DNA from: Oscillospiraceae bacterium
GTDB lineage: Bacteria; Bacillota; Clostridia; Oscillospirales; CAG-382
Length of the DNA stretch: 45,917 nucleotides
Reading direction: 5' to 3'
Assembly: GCA_015064895.1 (NCBI GenBank)
Contig: SVRI01000018.1
Location: 1-45,917, forward strand
Part shown: positions 26,872 through 34,111 of the stretch, in pieces
Layout of the letters: every line of letters begins with the position of its first letter
Numbering within the stretch: the stretch's first letter is position 1
Made by a program: the position numbers and the translations under genes
The notes under the pieces: model-generated
What the model saw: the letters and a program-made list of their open reading frames with translations, nothing else
What the model was told of the DNA's origin: nothing
Database searches by the model: none

Positions 26872-28350
26872 ATGACGACAAATAATAAGGGACTTGTTTC
26901 CAAAATCCGAAGCTTTTTCACATTTGAAAAAAGCAGTGTCAAAATTATTCTGACGCTTGTAATCCCGATTTTGTGCGAAACTATTCTATCATCGCTTTTC
27001 GGAATGGTAGACCACATGATGGCAGGACAGCATTCAACCCATGCACTTAATGCCATCGGCCTTTTCAACAGTCCGTCGGCATTGCTTGTTGTGTTGTTTA
27101 CTGCTATTAACACGGGTACTACAACCCGTGTTGCTTGGAATATCGGTGCAGGAAGAATTGACTCTGCACGTAGGGTTATGAGAACAAGCATTATTCTCAA
27201 TATTTTTGTAGGACTTGTCATTACGGCTATCGGTGTTGTGTTCGCACCTCAGATTATTGATTACATGGCGGGCGGACAGTACGGCAGTGTTTATGAAAAA
27301 GGCACTATTGCCTATGACGGTGTGCAGGTTTTCCAGATATGCTCCTTTGGATTTGTTTTCTCAGGTGTTACTGCGGCAATTACCTCGGCACTTAGAGGTG
27401 CAGGTGAAAACAGAATACCTCTGTTTTATAACATGCTTGCAAATTTCCTTAATGTTATCGGCAATTACATATTCATTTACGGTGTGGATTTCCTCGGCAT
27501 TCCCGAAATGGCGGCACAAGGTGCGGCTCTTTCAACCTCCATAAGCCGTTTTCTTGCCATGATGTTTGCAATTATTTTCTTATGTTTTTCGAAGAAGTCC
27601 AAGTTCTCTTTCAGAAACAAAGCCTATGCCACAAATTTCTCCGAATCGGGAGAAAACAGAAAAAAACTTCCTTTCTTTGTTCCCGATTGGTCTATTTCAA
27701 AGAAAATACTTGCAATAGGTGTACCCTCCATGCTTGAGAGCATTATTATGCAGTTTGGTATGATTCTCTTTACAAAGCTGGTTATATCAACAGGTAATGA
27801 CAGCTATGCGGCACACCAGATATCAAACAGCATTAACAATATGTTCCTCATGATATGCGTTTCGTTTTCATCGGCAACGGGTACTCTCGTGGGGCAAAAC
27901 CTCGGTGCAAAAAACATTGAGGGTGCAAAGTATTATACCCGCACCATAACAAAAATGACCGTTATGATATGCTGTGTCATGGCAGTGATTCTTGCCTTGT
28001 TTGCAAGGAATTTGCTTGGGCTTTACACAGACGATGCAAACGTAATTAAAATAGCAACCGAAATCATGTATGTCTGCAGTGTAATACTGATAGTTACGGC
28101 ATTTCAGAACTGCTATTCGGGTGCACTCAAAGGGGCAGGGGATACAAAATTCCCGTTGTATTCCGCTATTTTCTGTACTCTTTTCGTAAGGGTTGTACTT
28201 GCATACGTCGTTGTAAAGGTGCTTGGACTCGGCATATTCTATGTATGGCTTGCGACGCTTGCGGATCTGGTTCTCAGGGCAATAATCATATATATCCGTT
28301 ACAGAAGCGGCAGATGGGAAAAATACTCTCAAAAGGCTATGGAACAATAA
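26872..28350 (+). CDS. MATE-family multidrug/toxin exporter
   Basis: Polytopic membrane transporter (492 aa) using a sodium or proton gradient to expel cationic compounds. About twelve hydrophobic segments form two similar halves. MATE signatures include GMVDHMMAGQ in the first helix, GAALSTSISRF near the middle, and GTLVGQNLGAKN in the second half. The substrate cannot be predicted. GGAGGT (26859-26864) lies 7 bases before ATG 26872, so that start is used instead of the earlier TTG. It stands alone between two terminators. Confidence 0.92.
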   Translation: MTTNNKGLVSKIRSFFTFEKSSVKIILTLVIPILCETILSSLFGMVDHMMAGQHSTHALNAIGLFNSPSALLVVLFTAINTGTTTRVAWNIGAGRIDSARRVMRTSIILNIFVGLVITAIGVVFAPQIIDYMAGGQYGSVYEKGTIAYDGVQVFQICSFGFVFSGVTAAITSALRGAGENRIPLFYNMLANFLNVIGNYIFIYGVDFLGIPEMAAQGAALSTSISRFLAMMFAIIFLCFSKKSKFSFRNKAYATNFSESGENRKKLPFFVPDWSISKKILAIGVPSMLESIIMQFGMILFTKLVISTGNDSYAAHQISNSINNMFLMICVSFSSATGTLVGQNLGAKNIEGAKYYTRTITKMTVMICCVMAVILALFARNLLGLYTDDANVIKIATEIMYVCSVILIVTAFQNCYSGALKGAGDTKFPLYSAIFCTLFVRVVLAYVVVKVLGLGIFYVWLATLADLVLRAIIIYIRYRSGRWEKYSQKAMEQ

Positions 28351-28383
28351 GAATTAAAGGGCCTTGGTACAGGCAATAATTTA

Positions 28384-28418
28384 AAAGTCAGTAAGTTTTA
28401 TGCTTGCTGACTTTTTAT
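28384..28418 (+). terminator. Terminator after the MATE gene
   Basis: A 12-bp stem AAAGTCAGTAAG/CTTGCTGACTTT with one G-T pair (28384-28395, 28403-28414), 7-base loop, then TT and AT-rich sequence. Confidence 0.8.
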
Positions 28419-28439
28419 GTTTATTCTTGTGTTTATTCT

Positions 28440-28937
28440 GTACTTTTGCCCCGATGCAAAAGTACCAAAAAATCTCCACTCAAAAAGAGGGGATGGGCGG
28501 CAAGTTGCCGCTGACAAACCGTTGTTTTGGCGGTTTTCGGTATGCCGCCAAAACAACAAATACTGCTGTCGGGCTTTCCCGACCCGTGGCGGCTTAACTC
28601 CTCTCTCTTGGTGTTGGTGAAAATTTGAAGTATATTTATTTAGTTGGATTGAATGTGTTCAGTCAATATCTCCCAAGCCATGTCTTGTGCATTTTCGCGA
28701 AAATAAAAGTTTGATTTTTTGTAAATGCTTGCCCGCGTTGAGAGAGGTAAGGCACCGCGCCAAAGGAGAGAAGTCAGCGTAGGTTGAGATTGCTGAAACT
28801 TGTTTTTTTTACGAGCTTGAGTCTTGACCCCACTAGTGGTCAAGACGAACAGGTTTCGTCTTAGCCATAACCTCAACCGAGCCCTCTCTCCTTTTGAGCG
28901 GAGAATTTTTGGTACTTTTGTTTCGGGACAAAAGTAC
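28440..28937 (+). repeat. Structured dispersed repeat, complete copy C
   Basis: A 498-bp non-coding element with hairpin terminal inverted repeats. The left tip is GTACTTTTGC-CCCGAT-GCAAAAGTAC (28440-28465). The right tip is GTACTTTTGT-TTCGGG-ACAAAAGTAC (28912-28937). The inner 25 bases also match inverted (CCAAAAAATCTCCACTC against GAGCGGAGAATTTTTGG). Inside are GCGGCAA-G-TTGCCGC (28497-28511) followed by TGAC, GTCGGG-CTTT-CCCGAC (28568-28583), GGCACCGCGCC (28751-28761), an outer helix 28762-28771/28885-28894 and hairpin GTCTTGACC/GGTCAAGAC (28821-28829, 28838-28846). It fills most of the 697-bp gap between the MATE gene and xseB; no gene is seen in it, and no target-site duplication was obvious by eye. 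Confidence 0.85.
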
Positions 28938-28982
28938 GAAGAACGTCACCGCAATGACGAAACACTCTCAAAGGCACAAAGA

Positions 28983-29004
28983 AAGGCGTACTGCAGTACG
29001 CCTT
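28983..29004 (-). terminator. 22-bp perfect palindrome, likely xse operon terminator
   Basis: AAGGCGTACTG followed by its exact complement CAGTACGCCTT. On the minus strand it is followed by TCTTTG, a modest T-tract, 44 bases past the xseB stop. It may also be another repeat-borne hairpin. Confidence 0.5.
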
Positions 29005-29047
29005 CCAACCCAAGTAAATACACCTGAATAAACACCTTTTTTACGTC

Positions 29048-29251
29048 TTATTCAGCCTTTGACAGCACTGTAATTTTCTTTTGTGCTTCATCCAGCATTT
29101 CCGAGCAATCCTTCAACAGCTTTGCACTTTCCTCATACATTTCAAGTGCTGCTGAAAGATTGGGGGATTCGTTTTCAAGTACATTTGCTATTTCTTCAAG
29201 TCTGTTCAGTGATTCTTCAAATGAAAGAACCTTTTCTTTTTTTGCAGCCAT
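29048..29251 (-). CDS. xseB: Exodeoxyribonuclease VII small subunit
   Basis: Small helical subunit (67 aa) of the exonuclease VII complex, which degrades single-stranded DNA. SFEESLNRLEEIANVLENESPNLSAALEMYEESAKLLKDC is the typical XseB helix pair. The ATG lies 3 bases after the xseA stop, and the AAGGAG ribosome site sits in the last codons of xseA, so the two are translationally coupled. Confidence 0.95.
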   Translation of the reverse strand: MAAKKEKVLSFEESLNRLEEIANVLENESPNLSAALEMYEESAKLLKDCSEMLDEAQKKITVLSKAE

Positions 29252-29254
29252 ATA

Positions 29255-30475
29255 TCATTCTCCTTTTGGGATAATTTTTGAAATTTTCGCCTTTGCTTTT
29301 CCGTCTGCCACCTGTAGTGATATTTCATCGTTTTCTTTTAAGCAAGTGACAGAATTGATTACCTTTCCTTCACCGTCAAATACTGCGGCATATCCTCGGC
29401 TGAGCACCGCCATGGGATTGAGTGCGGCAAGCTTTGACGAAACAACCGACAGAATGTTCGCCTTTGATTTGTAAAGGGCTTCAAACAGGGTGTTTATCTG
29501 TTTTTCGTAGGAAAGGAGTAATTCCTGCTTTGAATCCACATAATACATAGGGGACTTAAGCGACCGTCTTTCCGCAAGGTTTTGTAAATACTGACGCTTG
29601 TATCCGATAAGCTCACCCATTCTTGTTTTTAGTGATGAGGAAATCATTAAAAGCTGTCTTTTCAAATCCTGCATATCCGGTACGGCAATTTCTGCCGCCG
29701 CAGATGGGGTTGGAGCACGTCTGTCTGCGACGAAATCGCATATTGTAAAGTCTGTTTCGTGTCCGACAGCGGATATTACGGGCGTTTTGCAGGCAAAAAT
29801 TGTTTTTGCAAGAGTTTCATCGTTGAATGCCCATAAATCTTCAATTGAACCGCCGCCTCGACCTATTATGATGCAGTCGCAGTCGGGATCGTTGTCAAAG
29901 TGTACTATGCCGTCGCATAATTCCTTGGGAGCACCCGGACCCTGAACAAGGGCAGGGTAGATGTGTATTTCACAAAGTGGATAACGGCGTGTGAGAATGT
30001 TTTTCATATCGGCAACCGCCGCAGCCTCGGGACTTGTTATTATTCCGATGCGTTTTGGAAATCTCGGAAGCGGCTTTTTGTATTGTTCATCGAACATTCC
30101 GAGACTTGAGAGCTTCTTTTTTAGTTCTTCAAATTTCAGATAAAGGTCGCCGACACCAAACTGTTCCATGTCCTCGGCATAAAGCTGGTATACGCCGTCT
30201 CTGGCAAAAACCGAGATTCTGCCGTAGACGAGTACCTTCATGTTGTCCTTGGGAACAAAACGAAGTTTTCCCGTATATGTGCGGAACATCACCGCCTTAA
30301 CAAGAGCTGATTCATCCTTGAGGGTGAAATAAAGATGTCCCGTCTTGTAATGATTGGTAAAGTTTGATATTTCACCGACAATGCATACATTTGAAAGTAC
30401 GGGAGATGAATCTATGAGTGTCTTCATGTATTCGTTAAGCTGTGAGACCGTCATTGCAAAAGGCTCATTCATCAT
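29255..30475 (-). CDS. xseA: Exodeoxyribonuclease VII large subunit
   Basis: Catalytic subunit (406 aa). An N-terminal OB-fold (VCIVGEISNFTNHYKTGHLYF) is followed by the catalytic core: IGIITSPEAAAVADMKNI, IIIGRGGGSIEDLWAFNDE, SAVGHETDFTICDFVADRRAPTPSAAAE. A coiled-coil and C-terminal beta-domain (NPMAVLSRGYAAVF) complete it. ATG 30475 is chosen because AAAGGGGG precedes it by about 7 bases; the open frame continues 20 codons upstream without family similarity. A small 7-bp hairpin (30510-30516/30523-30529) in the 56-base gap after the TsaD-like gene may attenuate transcription into xseA. Confidence 0.95.
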   Translation of the reverse strand: MMNEPFAMTVSQLNEYMKTLIDSSPVLSNVCIVGEISNFTNHYKTGHLYFTLKDESALVKAVMFRTYTGKLRFVPKDNMKVLVYGRISVFARDGVYQLYAEDMEQFGVGDLYLKFEELKKKLSSLGMFDEQYKKPLPRFPKRIGIITSPEAAAVADMKNILTRRYPLCEIHIYPALVQGPGAPKELCDGIVHFDNDPDCDCIIIGRGGGSIEDLWAFNDETLAKTIFACKTPVISAVGHETDFTICDFVADRRAPTPSAAAEIAVPDMQDLKRQLLMISSSLKTRMGELIGYKRQYLQNLAERRSLKSPMYYVDSKQELLLSYEKQINTLFEALYKSKANILSVVSSKLAALNPMAVLSRGYAAVFDGEGKVINSVTCLKENDEISLQVADGKAKAKISKIIPKGE

Positions 30476-30531
30476 TATTTGCCCCCTTTCGTGTAAGAAT
30501 AAATTAAAGGCTTCCCAGTACAGGGAAGCGT

Positions 30532-31491
30532 TCACATTGAAGAAAGTGAAATGTATTTTTTGTATGTAAGAATTGCCGTGCCGCAGGCATTGTCGCAGGA
30601 TAATTCGGGGGATGCAAAGTATACATCCGAAAGTGCCGACAGCTCTTTTCTTATAACGCTGTTTGACATTACACCGCCTGCATAAAGTATGGGCAGATTG
30701 CCATATAATTCTCTTAAGTAAATGCTTGATTTTTTGATTGCAAGAGCAATGCTCCCGAATAAGAACAGAGCGACATCTTCTTTTCTTTCACCGTCGGCAA
30801 GATACTTCTCATATTTGTTCTGAAGACCGGACATGGAAAAATATCCGTCCTTAAAACTGACACTTGCCGGCAATTTTTTCGTACTTTTCTGCGACAGCAT
30901 ATCAAGTTCTTTTCCGCAAGGAAACTTAATACCCATTTCAACACCTGCCCTGTCAATAATCTGACCGCAGGAGGCATCATTTGTGCCGCCGACTATTTTG
31001 CAAAGATAAGTCTCGTTGCAAAACTCTGTCAAAAGGGCCTCGGTAGTGCCGCCCGATATGTGAAAGGATATAAAAGGGTTGCATTCAAAAAATGAAAAAT
31101 CTTTGCCCGATGAATATACTGCTGCTGCAATATGTCCGCTTTGATGTGAAAACTCAAACATCGGGATGTTGTGAGAATGTGCTATTCCCGAAGCATATGA
31201 ATATCCCGCAAGAAAGCAGGGCATGTAAGAGCCTTCGGCATCCCGCGGTCTTGATGAAACGCCTATGCCGCAAAGCTCGCCGTCGGATATTCCAAAACCA
31301 TGGAAAAGTTCCTCGGAAAGGGAAGGCAGAGCCTTTGTGTGGTGAAAAACCGCATCACTCTGACGAAGACCTTTTTCACCGTCTTTTACGGGCAAAAGTC
31401 TTCTTACACTTGAAACAACCTCGCCGTCACATACAAGAGCAAGACTTGTTGTATAGTTGCTTGTATCAACGCCGAGAAAATACTTTTTCAT
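30532..31491 (-). CDS. TsaD/Kae1-like protein (paralogue)
   Basis: ASKHA-fold protein (319 aa) of the Kae1/TsaD group. It shows FLGVDTSNYTTS at the N-terminus, the metal-binding His pair in FSHQSGH (His116, His120), SGGTTEALL where TsaD has SGGHT, a GGTNDASCGQIIDRAGVEMG segment like that of TsaD, and SCDNACGTAIL in place of the usual SDNAAM near the end. True TsaD makes t6A in tRNA with TsaB, TsaC and TsaE. The altered motifs and a setting away from tsaB/rimI suggest a paralogue with a separate role. It overlaps the nusB stop by one base (TAATG). Confidence 0.75.
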   Translation of the reverse strand: MKKYFLGVDTSNYTTSLALVCDGEVVSSVRRLLPVKDGEKGLRQSDAVFHHTKALPSLSEELFHGFGISDGELCGIGVSSRPRDAEGSYMPCFLAGYSYASGIAHSHNIPMFEFSHQSGHIAAAVYSSGKDFSFFECNPFISFHISGGTTEALLTEFCNETYLCKIVGGTNDASCGQIIDRAGVEMGIKFPCGKELDMLSQKSTKKLPASVSFKDGYFSMSGLQNKYEKYLADGERKEDVALFLFGSIALAIKKSSIYLRELYGNLPILYAGGVMSNSVIRKELSALSDVYFASPELSCDNACGTAILTYKKYISLSSM

Positions 31492-31925
31492 TACTTTTTT
31501 TCGCCTCTGACATATGCACCGAGTATGCCGTTGACAAAGGAATAGCTTTCGTCTGCATCGAACTTCTTTGCAAGCTCAACAGCTTCGTTTATCGAAACCT
31601 CTTCGGGAATGTCGTCAACATATCTGATTTCGTAAAGAGCAAGACGAAGAATGCTTCTTGAAACACGTGAAATTCTCTTGGAACTCCACTTTTTGGAATT
31701 TGCTTCGATTATTGCATCAAGTTCATCAATGTTTGAAATGACACCGAAGTATACCTTTGTAAAATATTCATCACTGCGAAGCTCTTCACTTATATTCTTT
31801 TCATCCTTGTCCTGGAAGTTGTCAAGATATAATTCGAGCTGTTCGTTTCCGTCGATATCGTCGGAATGAAAGCTGTAGTCAAATATCATGCAAAGGGCTG
31901 CTTCTCTTACTTCACGTCTGTTCAT
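31491..31925 (-). CDS. nusB: Transcription antitermination factor NusB
   Basis: All-helical RNA-binding protein (144 aa) that with NusE promotes antitermination in rRNA operons. Recognised by NRREVREAALCMIFDYSF, RISRVSRSILRLALYEIRYVDDIPEEVSINEAVELAKKF (core of the family) and FVNGILGAYV. First gene of the operon nusB, TsaD-like, xseA, xseB. The asp23/amaP gene that often precedes nusB is absent. Ribosome site GAAAGGAT. Confidence 0.94.
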   Translation of the reverse strand: MNRREVREAALCMIFDYSFHSDDIDGNEQLELYLDNFQDKDEKNISEELRSDEYFTKVYFGVISNIDELDAIIEANSKKWSSKRISRVSRSILRLALYEIRYVDDIPEEVSINEAVELAKKFDADESYSFVNGILGAYVRGEKK

Positions 31926-31998
31926 AAAGCTGTATCCTTTCTGAGTAAAACGGGTATTAACATGTACGGTAGCATAAGTATTAACAAATACTACATAT

Positions 31999-32027
31999 AT
32001 TATATACGTTCTTACTTGCTATGTCAA
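31999..32027 (-). promoter_or_regulatory. Consensus promoter of the nusB operon
   Basis: Minus strand: TTGACA (32027-32022), 17 bases, TATAAT (32004-31999); all twelve consensus bases match. The transcript would have an untranslated leader of about 70 bases. Confidence 0.9.
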
Positions 32028-32059
32028 GAAACAATGAGGAATATTTAATAGTTTGTTTA

Positions 32060-32087
32060 TTGACATTGCAAAAAAAATAAGTATAAT
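32060..32087 (+). promoter_or_regulatory. Consensus promoter of the acyl-ligase/ACP/lnt operon
   Basis: TTGACA (32060-32065), 16 bases, TATAAT (32082-32087). Its -35 lies 33 bases from the -35 of the divergent nusB promoter. An AACCGGTT palindrome (32106-32113) lies downstream in the leader. Confidence 0.88.
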
Positions 32088-32132
32088 TATTGTGGTACTT
32101 TACGTAACCGGTTTGTAGGAGTGAGTTTTATT

Positions 32133-33848
32133 ATGAAATATGTAAAAAAAGACGCATCCCATGCAACTTCTCTTCGTGCCATCGCAAAGTATAATGCAAT
32201 CAAGCGACCCAACAAGGCGATTTTCAAATATTTGGGTGCAGGCAAGAAGATTGTAGAAGTAACATTCAAAGAACACAGTGAAAATATTGAAAATATGATA
32301 TGCGCTTTAAGAAAGCGTGGTTTTGAGGGCAAAAGAGTAGCAATCATCGGCGAAACATGTCCCGAATGGTTTGCCTCTTATTTTGCAGTTATCAGTGCAG
32401 GTGCTGTTGCAATTCCTCTTGACAAGGAACTGCTTTATGACCAGATTAAAGGTTTTCTTGATGTAGCCGAAGCAAATGCCATAATCATGAGCCCCAAGTA
32501 CTCCAAAAAGTACGAAGAACTCAAGGCGGCAGGTGTATTTGATAACCTTGAGCTTATCATCAGAGTAGAAGACGGTACCGTATGGGAAGAGAATGATGAA
32601 AGAATCATGACCTTCGGTGAATTTGTTAATACAGGTATCGGCATGAAGCGTGAATCTGATGCAGCCATAATGAGAAAGCCCTCAAGAGGCGATATGAGCA
32701 TCATGCTTTTCACATCAGGTACAACAGGTACAAGTAAGTGTGTTATGCTTTCCGAAAGAAATCAGGTTTCATGTGCACAGAGTGCTGTTCGTGCTACCGA
32801 TTTCTATGAACACGATGTGCTTCTTTCGGTGCTTCCCATCCATCACACATACGAGCTTACAATCAACGTTGCAATACAGGCTCTCGGCGCTACGGTATGT
32901 ATCAATGACAGCCTTAAAAATGTGGTAAAGAATCTCAAACTTTTCAAGCCTACGGGTATTGTAATAGTTCCTTTGTTTGCAACAACCTTCCAGAAGAAGA
33001 TTCTTGAAGAAGTAAGAAAAAAGGGCAAGGAAAATCAGCTTAAGATCGGTATGCTTGCCACAGGTGCAATGCAGAAGGTCGGAATTGATATAAGACGTAA
33101 GATGTTTTCCGAAATTCTTTCTGCCTTCGGCGGTAATCTTGAAAAGATTATCTGCGGCGGTGCTGCAATGAATCCTCAGCTTATGAAATTCTTTGAAAAC
33201 CTTGGTATTACTCTCTGCGAAGGCTACGGCATTACGGAGTGTTCACCTCTTATTGCGGTAAATCCCTATTATAAGAGACGTGTCGGCTCCGTAGGACCTG
33301 CGGCAGACTGCTGTAAGGTGAGAATTGATGCAGAGTCCTTTGATGAAAAGGGCAATCTTACCGGTGAAATCCAGGTAAGAGGTGAAAATGTCATGCTGGG
33401 ATATTATAATAATCCCGAAGCAAACGAAGAGGTTTTCACAGCCGACGGTTGGTTCAGAACAGGTGATATCGGTCATCTTGATAAAGACGGATATATTTAT
33501 ATTACCGGCAGATGCAAGAGCGTAATCGTTCTTGAAAACGGTAAGAACGTATTCCCCGAAGAAATCGAAGAATACCTTGAAGACGTCGATCAGATTGCAG
33601 AATGTGTTGTAGTCGGCAGAAAGAAGGAAGACAGCGAAGAAGTAGTTCTTACAGCTGTTGTATATCCCGATTTCAACCTTTATGAAAAGAATACAGATAT
33701 TGCCGTTATTGCAGCCGATATCAAGAGACGTGTTGCGGAAATCAACAAAAAGCTCCCGTCTTTCAAGCATATCAGAAACATTGAAATCAGAAAGACAGAG
33801 TTTGAAAAGACAACAACAAGAAAGATTAAACGCTTCCTTGTTAAATAA
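32133..33848 (+). CDS. AMP-forming fatty acyl-CoA/acyl-ACP synthetase
   Basis: Adenylate-forming enzyme (571 aa) that activates a carboxylic acid, probably a fatty acid, with ATP and passes it to CoA or an ACP thiol. P-loop-like FTSGTTGTSK is near 192-201, GYGITECSP near 364, GDIGHLDKDGYIYITGR near 444-460 and ENGKNVFPEEIE near 467. It lacks the N-terminal features of acetyl-CoA synthetase and looks like long-chain (FadD/AasS-like) ligases. An ACP gene follows after 26 bases, favouring acyl-ACP formation; this is inference. ATG 32133 is used, with AGGAG at 32117-32121; an in-frame GTG at 32121 overlaps that site. Confidence 0.85.
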   Translation: MKYVKKDASHATSLRAIAKYNAIKRPNKAIFKYLGAGKKIVEVTFKEHSENIENMICALRKRGFEGKRVAIIGETCPEWFASYFAVISAGAVAIPLDKELLYDQIKGFLDVAEANAIIMSPKYSKKYEELKAAGVFDNLELIIRVEDGTVWEENDERIMTFGEFVNTGIGMKRESDAAIMRKPSRGDMSIMLFTSGTTGTSKCVMLSERNQVSCAQSAVRATDFYEHDVLLSVLPIHHTYELTINVAIQALGATVCINDSLKNVVKNLKLFKPTGIVIVPLFATTFQKKILEEVRKKGKENQLKIGMLATGAMQKVGIDIRRKMFSEILSAFGGNLEKIICGGAAMNPQLMKFFENLGITLCEGYGITECSPLIAVNPYYKRRVGSVGPAADCCKVRIDAESFDEKGNLTGEIQVRGENVMLGYYNNPEANEEVFTADGWFRTGDIGHLDKDGYIYITGRCKSVIVLENGKNVFPEEIEEYLEDVDQIAECVVVGRKKEDSEEVVLTAVVYPDFNLYEKNTDIAVIAADIKRRVAEINKKLPSFKHIRNIEIRKTEFEKTTTRKIKRFLVK

Positions 33849-33874
33849 AAACATTGTTAAAGGAGACATTACTA

Positions 33875-34102
33875 ATGTTTGAAGAAATCAAAGCAATGCT
33901 TGTTGAGGAAATGTCAATTGACGAATCCGAAATCAAGCTTGATGCGGAATTCATTAACGACCTTGGCTTTAACTCACTTGAACTTGCAGACCTTGTTGCA
34001 CTTTGCGAAGAAAAGTACGATGTAGAGCTCGAAGAAGAAAAGGTAAGAGAAGTCGTAACAGTTGGAGATTTCACAAAGTATCTTGAAACTGTAGTAGGCT
34101 AA
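33875..34102 (+). CDS. acpP: Acyl carrier protein
   Basis: Small acidic four-helix carrier (75 aa) that holds acyl chains on a phosphopantetheine arm. The attachment site is Ser34 in DLGFNSLE, where the common motif is DSL and here NSL. VVTVGDFTKYLE is the usual last helix. AAAGGAG lies 9 bases before ATG 33875. Its position between an acyl ligase and lnt rather than among fab genes suggests a dedicated carrier; the main fatty-acid-synthesis ACP may be elsewhere. Confidence 0.9.
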   Translation: MFEEIKAMLVEEMSIDESEIKLDAEFINDLGFNSLELADLVALCEEKYDVELEEEKVREVVTVGDFTKYLETVVG

Positions 34103-34111
34103 AATAAAAAA

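Noticed and set aside
28440..28937. Autonomous insertion sequence
   Set aside because: Terminal inverted repeats are present, but no transposase or other long frame lies between them and no clear target duplication was seen.
30510..30529. Hairpin between the TsaD-like gene and xseA as a full terminator
   Set aside because: Only a 7-bp stem with a broken T-tract; at most partial attenuation.
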